Positions 1 to 7,909 of a DNA stretch of 64,000 nucleotides are shown piece by piece. The notes below the pieces were generated by a model. That model was not told the DNA's origin and did not search any database. It saw only the letters and a list, made by a program, of their open reading frames with translations. Origin of the DNA: Agrobacterium sp. a22-2 (GTDB taxonomy: Bacteria > Pseudomonadota > Alphaproteobacteria > Rhizobiales > Rhizobiaceae). The DNA lies in assembly GCF_012276985.1 (NCBI RefSeq), contig NZ_JAAXMM010000008.1:62001-126000 (forward strand), given 5' to 3'. Made by a program: the position numbers and the translations under genes. How positions within the stretch are numbered: position 1 is the stretch's first letter; every line of letters starts with the position of its first letter.

Positions 1-2
1 GT

Positions 3-1958
3 TTCGGAGAAGCGAGTGCCCCCGAGCTGCTTGAGCAGGTCGCCTGGGCGATGGTCAACAAAGCCTATGCGTTCGGCCAGAGCGGAGACCGCGCGACAGA
101 GATCGCGGGCTATGACGCCGTCATCGGCCGATTCGGAGAAGCGAGTGCCCCCGAGTTGCTTGAGCAGGTCGCCTGGGCGATGGTCAACAAAGCTGACGCG
201 TTCAGGCAGAGTGGAGATCGCGCGGCAGAGATTGCGGGCTACGACGCCATCATCGGTCGTTTCGGAGAAGCGACTGCCCCCGAGTTGCTTGGGCAGGTCG
301 CCCGGGCGATGGTCAACAAAGCCTATGCGTTCGGCCAGAGTGGAGATCGCACGACAGAGATCGCAGGCTATGACGCCGTCATCGTTCGTTTCGGAGAAGC
401 GACTGCCCCCGAGCTGCTTGAGCATGTCGCCCGGGCGATGGTCAACAAAGCCTATGCGTTCGTCCAGAGCGGAGACCGCACGGCAGAGATCGCGGGCTAT
501 GACGCCGTCATCGGCCGTTTCGGTGAAGCGAGTGCTCCCGAACTGCTGAAGCATGTCGCCCGGGCAATGTTCAACAGAGCCTATGCGTTCGGCCAGAGCG
601 GAGACCATGGGGCAGAGATCGCGGGCTATGACGCCGTCATCGGCCGTTTCGGTGAAGCGAGCGCCCCCGAACTGCTAAAGCAGGTCGCCCGGGCGATGCT
701 CAACAGAGCCTATGCGTTCGGCCAGAGCGGAGACCTCGCGGCAGAGATCGCGGGTTATGACGCCGTCATCGGCCGTTTCGGTGAAGCGAGTGCCCTCGAA
801 CTGCTACAGCAGGTCGCCTGGGCAATGCTCAACAAAGCCTACGCGTTCGGCCAGAGCGGAGATCGCGCGGCAGAGATCGCGGGTTATGACGCCGTCATCG
901 GCCGTTTCGGTGAAGCGAGTGCCCTCGAACTGCTACAGCAGGTCGCCTGGGCGATGCTCAAGAAAGCTGACGCGTTGGGCCAGAGCGGAGACCTCGCGGC
1001 AGAGATCGCGGGCTATGACGCCGTCATCGGCCGTTTCGGAGAAGCGGGTGCCCCCGAACTGCTACAGCAGGTCGCCTGGGCGATGGTCAAGAAAGCCTAC
1101 GCGTTCGGCCAGAGCGGAGATCGCGCGGCAGAGATTGCGGGTTATGACGCCGTCATAGGCTGTTTCGGTGAAGCGACTGCCCCCGAGCTGCTTGAGCAGG
1201 TCTTACTGGCGACAATCAGGAAGGCCTCGTCGCTTTCGAAACTTGGGCAATCGGACGCGGCAGTCGACACCTATGAGCTGGCGCTTGTCCTGGCAAGGAA
1301 CGTCCACACCGGAGACCAAAGAGAGCTGATGGCGGATGTCTTGATCGCACTAGGCAACTATTGCCTCGATTGGCAAGGTGATCTCCTGCGCGCCGAGAGT
1401 GCCCTATTGGAAGCGCTTCCGAGTAAGCCGCTGCTGTGCAACGCAAATCTAATCTGGGTCAAGCTCTTCTTGGGGAAAACATCAGAGATCAGCGAGACAC
1501 GCAACCAGATCGCTGACCTTCCTTCGGTCGGTCTTGCTTTCATTGACGCCGCGATAGCCTTGTCGGCAGAGAACATTGGGGATGCCTTGGCCCATGTTGA
1601 AGCTGCTCTGACCGGCGATCTGGAATCCGGCATTTGGGATTTCCAAGACGACCAATTGCGCTTGCTACGCTTTGCTGAGGCACACAGCTATGGTGAACGT
1701 TTGATAGAGTGGTTTGATCAGTCAGGCTTCGCCGACAGATTCGCCCCGCTATATGCCGCCTTTAAAGCCTATGTTCGCGGAGAGCGAATGCTTCTTGACG
1801 TCAATCCTGAAGTGAGACTGCCAGCCCAAGAAATATATGGCCGGTTGTCAGCGACGAAAAGGTATCAACAAGCGAAAATAGGCCCCGGGTCAGGATCAAC
1901 GCGAAGAAAACGCGGAGAGAAATCTACTGAAACTGCGGGGTCAGGAAAGGGCAACTGA
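3..1958 (+). CDS. TPR-like repeat protein, 5' end outside window
   Basis: The frame is open from base 3 with no start needed, so the N-terminus lies outside the window; the first internal ATG is at 51. At least nine consecutive 43-residue units follow (MVNKAYAFGQSGD-type opening, AEIAGYDAVIGRFGEA middle, APELL end), then a degenerate tenth unit and a more ordinary helical region to about residue 600. The C-terminus is basic (STRRKRGEK). The spacing and the alanine/tyrosine pattern fit TPR-type helix-turn-helix repeats with a longer unit, like 42-residue kinesin-light-chain TPRs, so the likely role is protein binding. No catalytic domain is visible in the part present; one could lie upstream. 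No signal peptide can be judged. Its partner and function are unknown. Confidence 0.75.
   Translation, partial: FGEASAPELLEQVAWAMVNKAYAFGQSGDRATEIAGYDAVIGRFGEASAPELLEQVAWAMVNKADAFRQSGDRAAEIAGYDAIIGRFGEATAPELLGQVARAMVNKAYAFGQSGDRTTEIAGYDAVIVRFGEATAPELLEHVARAMVNKAYAFVQSGDRTAEIAGYDAVIGRFGEASAPELLKHVARAMFNRAYAFGQSGDHGAEIAGYDAVIGRFGEASAPELLKQVARAMLNRAYAFGQSGDLAAEIAGYDAVIGRFGEASALELLQQVAWAMLNKAYAFGQSGDRAAEIAGYDAVIGRFGEASALELLQQVAWAMLKKADALGQSGDLAAEIAGYDAVIGRFGEAGAPELLQQVAWAMVKKAYAFGQSGDRAAEIAGYDAVIGCFGEATAPELLEQVLLATIRKASSLSKLGQSDAAVDTYELALVLARNVHTGDQRELMADVLIALGNYCLDWQGDLLRAESALLEALPSKPLLCNANLIWVKLFLGKTSEISETRNQIADLPSVGLAFIDAAIALSAENIGDALAHVEAALTGDLESGIWDFQDDQLRLLRFAEAHSYGERLIEWFDQSGFADRFAPLYAAFKAYVRGERMLLDVNPEVRLPAQEIYGRLSATKRYQQAKIGPGSGSTRRKRGEKSTETAGSGKGN
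51..1211 (+). repeat. Nine tandem 129-bp coding repeats
   Basis: Units start at 51, 180, 309, 438, 567, 696, 825, 954 and 1083, each exactly 129 bp and in frame. Nucleotide identity between units is very high, including at silent positions, and all six frames repeat. An incomplete unit precedes 51 and a diverged unit follows 1212. The near-identity suggests recent expansion or gene-conversion homogenisation, and copy number is likely to vary between strains. Confidence 0.95.
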
Positions 1959-2318
1959 GCTACTCCGGTCCTCGGGCCAATTTCTGGCCGCTTTGGGCTA
2001 CATTCTGTAGGCTCGGATTTTCTTCATTTGTGTCCAAGTGACCCATGGTGACTAAATTTCTATCATGGGCGGCGGTAGTCCGCGGCTAGTTACAAGAGGT
2101 GGTTGAACATCCGACGCTGGCCTTATTGTGAAATCCAATCAGGCGGTTCGTCTTTCTTGGTCTGGCAGATTCACCGAGGGCGAAGACATAGCAGGCGAAG
2201 ATTTTCGCCGTTCCTTCGACGCGTTGCGATACCCTACGATCGCCCGTGATTTCCTGCTTTTCCTCGCCGTGTCTCTGGTTCTTACATGGCCTTTCCATCC
2301 GGGAAAGGCAGGCCGAAC
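1959..2318. other. Intergenic region, no supported gene
   Basis: About 360 bases between the repeat protein and the small gene at 2319. Short open frames exist on both strands but none has a recognisable product or good ribosome-binding site. No tRNA or clear terminator was seen. It may be the left edge of the recombinase-bearing element. Confidence 0.4.
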
Positions 2319-2555
2319 ATGGACGGTGACGAGAAAGGGCAGGGGGCGGCGAACGACAATACACGCCCTGCCGGCAGCGCGGACGGCGGTGCCGAAGAAC
2401 CGGACCGCGCCACAGGCGCACACCTCGACCAGGTTGTCATCGACATTGCCCGGCTGATCGGGCGACAGATGGCGAGGGCAGATCATGCAGCGCGGGTGGC
2501 GGCCAACGACAATGGTGACAGCCGTGTGGTTGGGGACGAACCCGAGGCGGAATAG
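2319..2555 (+). CDS. Small rhizobial 'ANDN' protein upstream of recombinase
   Basis: A 78-aa acidic, Ala/Gly/Asp-rich protein. It contains two AANDN motifs (near residues 9 and 60) and a predicted helical core (VVIDIARLIGRQMARADHAA). The AANDN signature occurs in small rhizobial proteins found beside serine recombinases; the placement here, about 300 bp upstream of one, fits that association, which I know only from general experience. An in-frame ATG also exists at 2286; 2319 is preferred because the conserved-looking part starts with MDGDEKGQ. No enzymatic motif, signal peptide or membrane segment is visible. Function is unknown; an accessory role for the mobile element is an inference. Confidence 0.55.
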   Translation: MDGDEKGQGAANDNTRPAGSADGGAEEPDRATGAHLDQVVIDIARLIGRQMARADHAARVAANDNGDSRVVGDEPEAE

Positions 2556-2864
2556 TCTCGCTTTCACTGTCGGTAAATCGCCTGAAGCGCCTTGCGCCAG
2601 GGCGTTGCTTGAGCGTACGATTCCGATCGAGGCGAGACCTCCTTTGCTTGTCTGCGGGGAGTGGGCCAGGTCGAAGCCACTCCCTCAAGGCCCGAGCCGC
2701 TTTGCGGTGGCGCGTACCGCGCCAGCCTTGACCGAGCGTCTTCGACCCGGCGGTTGGCCGCGAAGCAGGAAAGGCGGGGTGCGGGCGCTGAAGGCAGCAC
2801 CCGCAATGTCCACCAGGGACCACGCAGCCGCCGTATGCATGAAACTGATGTGAGAGAAGGAAAC
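2556..2864. other. Leader region of the recombinase, no supported gene
   Basis: About 310 bases separate the small protein from the recombinase start. The recombinase frame is open from 2661, but the upstream residues look non-coding (Arg/Ser/Pro-rich) and a good ribosome-binding site lies only before 2865. This region is where a recombinase attachment site or promoter might lie, but I could not identify core sequences. Confidence 0.35.
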
Positions 2865-4532
2865 ATGCAGATGACCCGTGTTGCCCTTTATGCCCGATAC
2901 TCATCCGACAACCAGCGGGAAGCCTCGATTGTCGACCAGTTCCGCCTTTGCGACGAACATGCACGGCGCGAAGGTTGGGAGGTGGCAGGTAGCTATCAGG
3001 ATGCGGCGATCTCGGGTTCCAGCACCATTCTTCGTCATGGCATCCAGCAGGTGGTCCGAGATGCACAGCGCGGTCTGTTCACGGTGGTCATTGCCGAGGC
3101 ACTGGATCGCATCAGCCGCGATCAGGCCGATGTCGCCACACTCTACAAGCACCTGAAGTTTGCAGGCGTTACCATCGTCACCCTGGCCGAGGGAGAGATT
3201 TCCGAGTTGCATGTCGGCCTCAAGGGGACAATGAACGCGCTGTTCCTCAAAGACCTCGCGATGAAGACCCATCGCGGCCTGCGGGGCAGGGTGGAGAAGG
3301 GCAAGGCGGGCGGCGGGCTTTGCTACGGATACCGTGTCCTCAAACAGTTCGACGGTAACGGCGAACCGGTCCGGGGCGACCGTGAGATCATTGCCGAGGA
3401 AGCCGACATCATCCGCCGCATCTTTCGGGAGTTCGCCAGTGGCAAAAGCCCGAAGGCGATTGCGACGGATCTCAACAGTGAAGGCATTCCCGGTCCGCTT
3501 GGACGGGCATGGGGAGACACCAGCATTCGCGGCCATGTCTCGCGCGGCACCGGCATTCTCAACAACGAGCTTTATACCGGCGTTCTTGTCTGGAACCGTC
3601 AGCGCTTCATCAAGGACCCATCCACCGGCAAGCGCGTCTCTCGCCCCAATCCGGAAAGCAAATGGATCAGAACGGAAGTTCCGCATCTGAGAATGATCGA
3701 AGACGATCTCTGGCAAGCAGTCCGAAACCGACAGAAGCAGATATCGGCGATCTTCGGGCCGAACCCTGCCAATACGCTCGAAGGGCGGATGAAGCGGCTG
3801 CATCTGACCGTGAGGCCCGTGTCTCTCCTGACCGGTGTTCTCACCTGCGGATGCTGCGGCGGAAAGTTCGGCATCATCACGCCGGGGCGCTATGCCTGCC
3901 TCAACCATCACAGGCGCGGCACCTGCGACAATGGCCGGTCCATCACCCGCGAGAAGATCGAGGCGCGGGTTCTCTCCGGCATCAAGGACAAGCTGGTATC
4001 GTCGCAGGCAGTGGCCGAAGCGGTGAAAGCCTATGCCGAGGAAATGAACCGGCTGAACCATGACCGACGCGCCCAGGCGGCAATCGACCGGAAGAACCTA
4101 GCAAAGGTCGAAAAGGCCATCGCCGGGATCATATCCGCCATTGAGGACGGCATGTACCAGCCGTCGATGAAGGCGCGCATGGATGATCTTGAACGGCAGA
4201 AGGCCGATATCACCGCCCGGCTGTCAAAGGCCCCGGACGACATTCCCGACATTCACCCGAACGTTGCTAACCTCTACCGGCTACGGGTAGAACGCTTGAC
4301 GGAAGCGCTAAACGATCCAGACGGTGGCAGGCAGGCGGCGGAGGCGCTGCGCTCGTTGATCGGCGAGATTGTCCTGACCCCCGGCACCAAGCGCGGCGAG
4401 GTTCATGCGGAGCTACGCGGCGAGCTGTTTGGTATTCTCGGCCTTGCCAATGCGGAAGCTGGAGGGCCGCAGAACAGCCCTTTTATGCCATTCGTTGAAG
4501 CGAGCCCCCGCAACCAACCATTCCTGCGATAA
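2865..4532 (+). CDS. Large serine recombinase (resolvase/invertase-type)
   Basis: A 555-aa site-specific recombinase. The N-terminal resolvase domain starts with ALYARYSSDNQ, where the first serine of YSS (about residue 13) is the expected nucleophile, and continues with SxxR-type features (EALDRISRDQ). A central recombinase domain follows (GYRV, EADIIRRIFREFASGKSPKAIA, and the ILNNELYTGVLVWNR segment near 230), then a zinc ribbon (LTCGCCGGKFG plus YACLNHHRRGTCDN) and a coiled-coil-like region around 390-450. Length and domain order match phage/ICE-type large serine recombinases. Start chosen at 2865 because GAGAAGG lies just upstream; a longer in-frame start at 2661 has unlikely coding sequence. 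It probably mobilises, or once mobilised, this end of the window. Confidence 0.9.
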   Translation: MQMTRVALYARYSSDNQREASIVDQFRLCDEHARREGWEVAGSYQDAAISGSSTILRHGIQQVVRDAQRGLFTVVIAEALDRISRDQADVATLYKHLKFAGVTIVTLAEGEISELHVGLKGTMNALFLKDLAMKTHRGLRGRVEKGKAGGGLCYGYRVLKQFDGNGEPVRGDREIIAEEADIIRRIFREFASGKSPKAIATDLNSEGIPGPLGRAWGDTSIRGHVSRGTGILNNELYTGVLVWNRQRFIKDPSTGKRVSRPNPESKWIRTEVPHLRMIEDDLWQAVRNRQKQISAIFGPNPANTLEGRMKRLHLTVRPVSLLTGVLTCGCCGGKFGIITPGRYACLNHHRRGTCDNGRSITREKIEARVLSGIKDKLVSSQAVAEAVKAYAEEMNRLNHDRRAQAAIDRKNLAKVEKAIAGIISAIEDGMYQPSMKARMDDLERQKADITARLSKAPDDIPDIHPNVANLYRLRVERLTEALNDPDGGRQAAEALRSLIGEIVLTPGTKRGEVHAELRGELFGILGLANAEAGGPQNSPFMPFVEASPRNQPFLR

Positions 4533-4536
4533 CGAC

Positions 4537-4559
4537 AAAGCCCCATCACGGGGCTTTTT
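4537..4559 (+). terminator. Rho-independent terminator after the recombinase
   Basis: AAAGCCCC at 4537-4544 pairs with GGGGCTTT at 4550-4557 around a 5-base loop and runs into a T tract. It lies four bases after the recombinase stop codon. Confidence 0.85.
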
Positions 4560-4633
4560 GCGTTTCTGTCCCTCAGTCACACCGGCGCGGCCCATGAGGT
4601 CTTCAAGCCCTCCTGTTTTCGGGAGACAGTGGA

Positions 4634-5956
4634 TCAGGCGTGCGGTGGCAAGGCAGCGCCGGCGAGTTTCGTTTTGATCCAGTCGGAGACGCGATAGTAG
4701 CGCAGGGTCAGTTGCGGACCATAGTTCATGTAGAACGGCGCTGCCGTCAAAGGTTCCAGTTTCAGCGATAGATCCTTGTCCGGCACACCCTTCGCCCATT
4801 CCGATAAAATGCCGCCAAGCATGCTGCCGGTCGGCACGCCCCGGCCTGATAGGCCGGTCAGCGCGACGACACCGGGGGCCAGATCATAGAGACGCGGCAC
4901 GGTTCGATACTGCATGTCCAGTTCGCCGAACCAGAAATACTCCCAGCGGATCTCCTGCTTGATCTGCGGGTGCAGCCATTTCAGCCGATCGCTCATCACG
5001 GTGCGCGTATAGCCCATGTCACGGCCTCGACGCCCCATCGGGAACATCGAGGCGACGATACGGCCTTCGGCATTGTACTTGTAGACGTAGATATCGCCCC
5101 GGCCGTCATGGATGGTGGTGTTGCGCGGCAGGATCGATTGACGCTCATCTGCCGACAGGGGCTCTGTCGCGGCCACGAAAACCTTCTGGATCTTGAAGGT
5201 CCGGTCCAGCTTTGGCCAGCCTCCCACCGTGTAGGCGCCGGTGGCAAAGATCACCTTGTCGGCGATGACCTTGCCTTTGGGTGTGCTGATCCCCCAGCCG
5301 GTCCCTTCCCGTTCGCAACCGGTCACGGGCGAGCCGGTGTGGACCTTGCCGCCTTCCTGCAGCACGGCGCGGGCAAGGCCGCGGGAATAGCCGAGCGGAT
5401 TGAGATGTCCGGCCTCTTCGTGCAGCCAGCCGCCGTGAAAGCGCGGGCTGCCGGTGATCGCGGCCACCTCGTCGCGGTCAATAGTGCGGGTGCGGGCGCC
5501 GACAGCGTTGTAGGTGCGGACCTTCTCCTCGATCGTCTTCATCATGCCGGGATAGGGCGCGCCCATGACATAGCCGTTCTGCTGCCACTCGCACTGGATC
5601 TGGTAGCGCTCGATCATGCCGGCAACCCGGTCATTGGCACGGGTCTGGCGCGCGATCAGCCTCTCGGCCCACGGCTCGCCCAGCATGCCGCGCAATTCCG
5701 GCAGGCTGTAATGGGTGAAGGTCGGCGTGCAGTGTCCGGCATTGCGGCCCGATCCGCCGAAGCCGATCTCCTCCTTTTCCAGTAGCGCGACACTGACCCC
5801 GTCGCGGGCAAGCTCCAATGCTGTCGTCAGCCCGGTATAGCCGCCGCCGACAATGCAGACATCGGCTTGGATCGTGCCTTGCAGTTCGACCGTTGCCGGA
5901 GCGGGACTTGCTGTCGCGTACCATAGGGTGGTTTCGAATGGGGAAAACCGTGTCAT
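4634..5956 (-). CDS. FAD-dependent oxidoreductase, DAO/PuuB-like
   Basis: A 440-aa flavoprotein. The dinucleotide-binding motif VCIVGGGYTGL is near residue 33, followed by the conserved GFGGSGRNAGHCTP segment typical of gamma-glutamylputrescine oxidase/OrdL-type members of the D-amino-acid oxidase (DAO) superfamily. The family oxidises amines or N-substituted amino acids to an imine plus reduced FAD. Start at 5956 follows GGAGAAGCGAGG; the frame extends upstream but overlaps the permease gene. It is the last gene of a minus-strand run with a dipeptide-type ABC importer, 16 bases after the permease, so the imported solute is probably its substrate. The exact substrate cannot be read from sequence. 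Confidence 0.85.
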   Translation of the reverse strand: MTRFSPFETTLWYATASPAPATVELQGTIQADVCIVGGGYTGLTTALELARDGVSVALLEKEEIGFGGSGRNAGHCTPTFTHYSLPELRGMLGEPWAERLIARQTRANDRVAGMIERYQIQCEWQQNGYVMGAPYPGMMKTIEEKVRTYNAVGARTRTIDRDEVAAITGSPRFHGGWLHEEAGHLNPLGYSRGLARAVLQEGGKVHTGSPVTGCEREGTGWGISTPKGKVIADKVIFATGAYTVGGWPKLDRTFKIQKVFVAATEPLSADERQSILPRNTTIHDGRGDIYVYKYNAEGRIVASMFPMGRRGRDMGYTRTVMSDRLKWLHPQIKQEIRWEYFWFGELDMQYRTVPRLYDLAPGVVALTGLSGRGVPTGSMLGGILSEWAKGVPDKDLSLKLEPLTAAPFYMNYGPQLTLRYYRVSDWIKTKLAGAALPPHA

Positions 5957-5972
5957 CGCCTCGCTTCTCCGT

Positions 5973-6857
5973 TCAACTGTGGTCGCTGCGGGCGTCAAGC
6001 GCATCGCGCAGGCCGTCGCCGATGAAGTTGAAACTGGTGACCGCCAGCGTGATGGCCACACCGGGCACGATCGCCAGCCATGGCGCGCGGTCGAGATATT
6101 GCTGGGCACCGTTCAGCATATTGCCCCAACTCGGCAGCGGCGGCTGGATGCCATAGCCAAGGAAGCTCACATAGGCTTCCAGCAGGATCGCCCTCGCCAC
6201 GGTCAGGGTGGCAGCGACGATGATCGGCCCGATGACGTTGGGCAGCAGTTCGCGGAACATGATCCAGCTGTTGGACAGTCCGAGCATGCGCGCCGCCAGC
6301 ACGAAATCGCGCTCGCGCAGCGAGCGCACTTCGGCTTCGACGATACGGGCAATTTCCATCCAGCTTGTGATCGCGATGATGACCGTGATCATGAACGGGC
6401 TGGGTTTGATGAAGGCGGCCAGTGCCAGCAGGAGAAAGATGCTGGGGAAGGACAGGAAGGCATCGACGAACCGCATCAGGGCCACGCCGATACGGCCGCC
6501 GTAATATCCGGCACAAACGCCGATAACCGTGCCGATCGCCGTCGACAGCAGCATGGCGAAGAAGCCAACCAGCAGCGAAATGCGGCCGGCCATGAACAGC
6601 CGGGCGGCAAGGTCGCGGCCGAGCGGATCCGTGCCGAAGATGTGATAGCCGGTCAGCGGCGGGGCGAAACGGGCGCGAAGGTCGATAAACAGCTCGTCGA
6701 AGGGCAGAAGGAAAGGCCCGATGATGCAGGTGAGTGCCAGAACGGTGATCATGACGACGCCCAGCATGGCAAGCCGGTGGCGGGCAAAACGGCGGAACGT
6801 CCGGCTCTGCCACCAATGGGTTTTCTGGGAAACGGAAGTGGAAACGATTGCGGACAT
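5973..6857 (-). CDS. ABC transporter permease, DppC/OppC type
   Basis: A 294-aa inner-membrane permease of the peptide/nickel/opine importer family. It shows the N-terminal OppC-like segment (FARHRLAMLGVVMI), then several hydrophobic helices. The binding-protein-dependent transport signature lies around EAEVRSLRERDFVLAARMLG, the EAA loop that contacts the ATPase. The ATG at 6857 is preceded by AGGAGAACG; an upstream in-frame start at 6911 would overlap the neighbouring permease. It pairs with the DppB-like permease just upstream and would form the translocation pore. Confidence 0.9.
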   Translation of the reverse strand: MSAIVSTSVSQKTHWWQSRTFRRFARHRLAMLGVVMITVLALTCIIGPFLLPFDELFIDLRARFAPPLTGYHIFGTDPLGRDLAARLFMAGRISLLVGFFAMLLSTAIGTVIGVCAGYYGGRIGVALMRFVDAFLSFPSIFLLLALAAFIKPSPFMITVIIAITSWMEIARIVEAEVRSLRERDFVLAARMLGLSNSWIMFRELLPNVIGPIIVAATLTVARAILLEAYVSFLGYGIQPPLPSWGNMLNGAQQYLDRAPWLAIVPGVAITLAVTSFNFIGDGLRDALDARSDHS

Positions 6858-6873
6858 GTTCGTTCTCCTGATC

Positions 6874-7824
6874 CTAGCCCAGCCTGATGCGGGGGTCGAC
6901 GAAGGCGACAAGTAGATCGGTCATCAGACTGCCGATCAGGACGAGGATGGCCGAAAACATCAACAGGCCCATCACGACGGGGTAGTCGTTGTAGCCAAGG
7001 CTATCGAGAAACAGCCGGCCCATTCCCGGCCAGGTGAAGACCGTCTCGGTGACCAGCGCACCGCCGAGGATGGTCGGCAATTGCAGGCCGGCGAGCGTGA
7101 TCATCGGCAGCAGTGCATTACCGATCACATGTTTCATCAGCACCCGTCGCGCCGATAGCCCCTTGGCCTTTGCAGTTCGTACAAAATCCTGGTTGATGAC
7201 GTCGAGCGTCGCGGTCCGCATGTAGCGGCTCCAGACGGCGACGTTGACCAGGGCCAGAACCACCGTCGGCATGATCAGGTGAATGGCGTAATCGCCGATC
7301 GAGCCATCGCCGATCGTGTACATGTTGCCGGCGGGTAGCCATTTCAGCCGGAGAGAAAAGAGATAGATCGCCACCAGGCCGAACCAGAAGGTCGGGATGG
7401 ACAATGCCACCATGGCACCGACCGTTGCCGTATAGTCGAAGATCGAGTAGCGCTTCGTGGCGGCCTTGATGCCGAGCCATGTGCCGACGGCGATCGACAG
7501 GACGGTCGACGAGCCCATCAGGAGCAGTGTTGCGAACAGGTGTCCGGTGATGATGCCGAGAACCGGCTGGCTGTCGCGATAGGAGCGGCCCCAGTCGCCC
7601 TGCAGCAGGTGCCATAGCCAATCGAGATACTGGATCGGCAGCGGGCGGTCGAGGCCCATCTGCTTGGCGATACGGTCCAGTGCCTCCTGGGTCATGCCCG
7701 GTGTCAGCGCATATTGCGACAGCGGACCGCCGGGCGCGAGGTTCAGCACCGCGAACCCGATCATCGACACGAGGAACAGCAGGATCAGGCTTTGCCAGAG
7801 GCGGCTCAGAATATAGCGCAGCAT
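6874..7824 (-). CDS. ABC transporter permease, DppB/OppB type
   Basis: A 316-aa inner-membrane permease. The N-terminus (MLRYILSRLWQSLILLF) and the APGGPLS segment are characteristic of DppB/OppB. The EAA loop is visible as DFVRTAKAKGLSARRVLMKH near residue 205. Six hydrophobic segments fit the family. It sits between the periplasmic binding protein and the DppC-like permease, which start 85 bases upstream and 16 bases downstream respectively, so all three are probably co-transcribed. Confidence 0.9.
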   Translation of the reverse strand: MLRYILSRLWQSLILLFLVSMIGFAVLNLAPGGPLSQYALTPGMTQEALDRIAKQMGLDRPLPIQYLDWLWHLLQGDWGRSYRDSQPVLGIITGHLFATLLLMGSSTVLSIAVGTWLGIKAATKRYSIFDYTATVGAMVALSIPTFWFGLVAIYLFSLRLKWLPAGNMYTIGDGSIGDYAIHLIMPTVVLALVNVAVWSRYMRTATLDVINQDFVRTAKAKGLSARRVLMKHVIGNALLPMITLAGLQLPTILGGALVTETVFTWPGMGRLFLDSLGYNDYPVVMGLLMFSAILVLIGSLMTDLLVAFVDPRIRLG

Positions 7825-7909
7825 CGCAGTTTTCTCCAGACCGTAGAAATGTCAGGTGAGGCTGCCAGCCCCTCTCCAAGATGACGAAAGGGACTGGCAG
7901 CAAGGAGCG

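Noticed and set aside
16..1158. Alternative-frame open readings over the TPR repeats
   Set aside because: They arise because each 129-bp unit lacks stops in other frames; the products are Arg/Ser-rich and unlike any protein.
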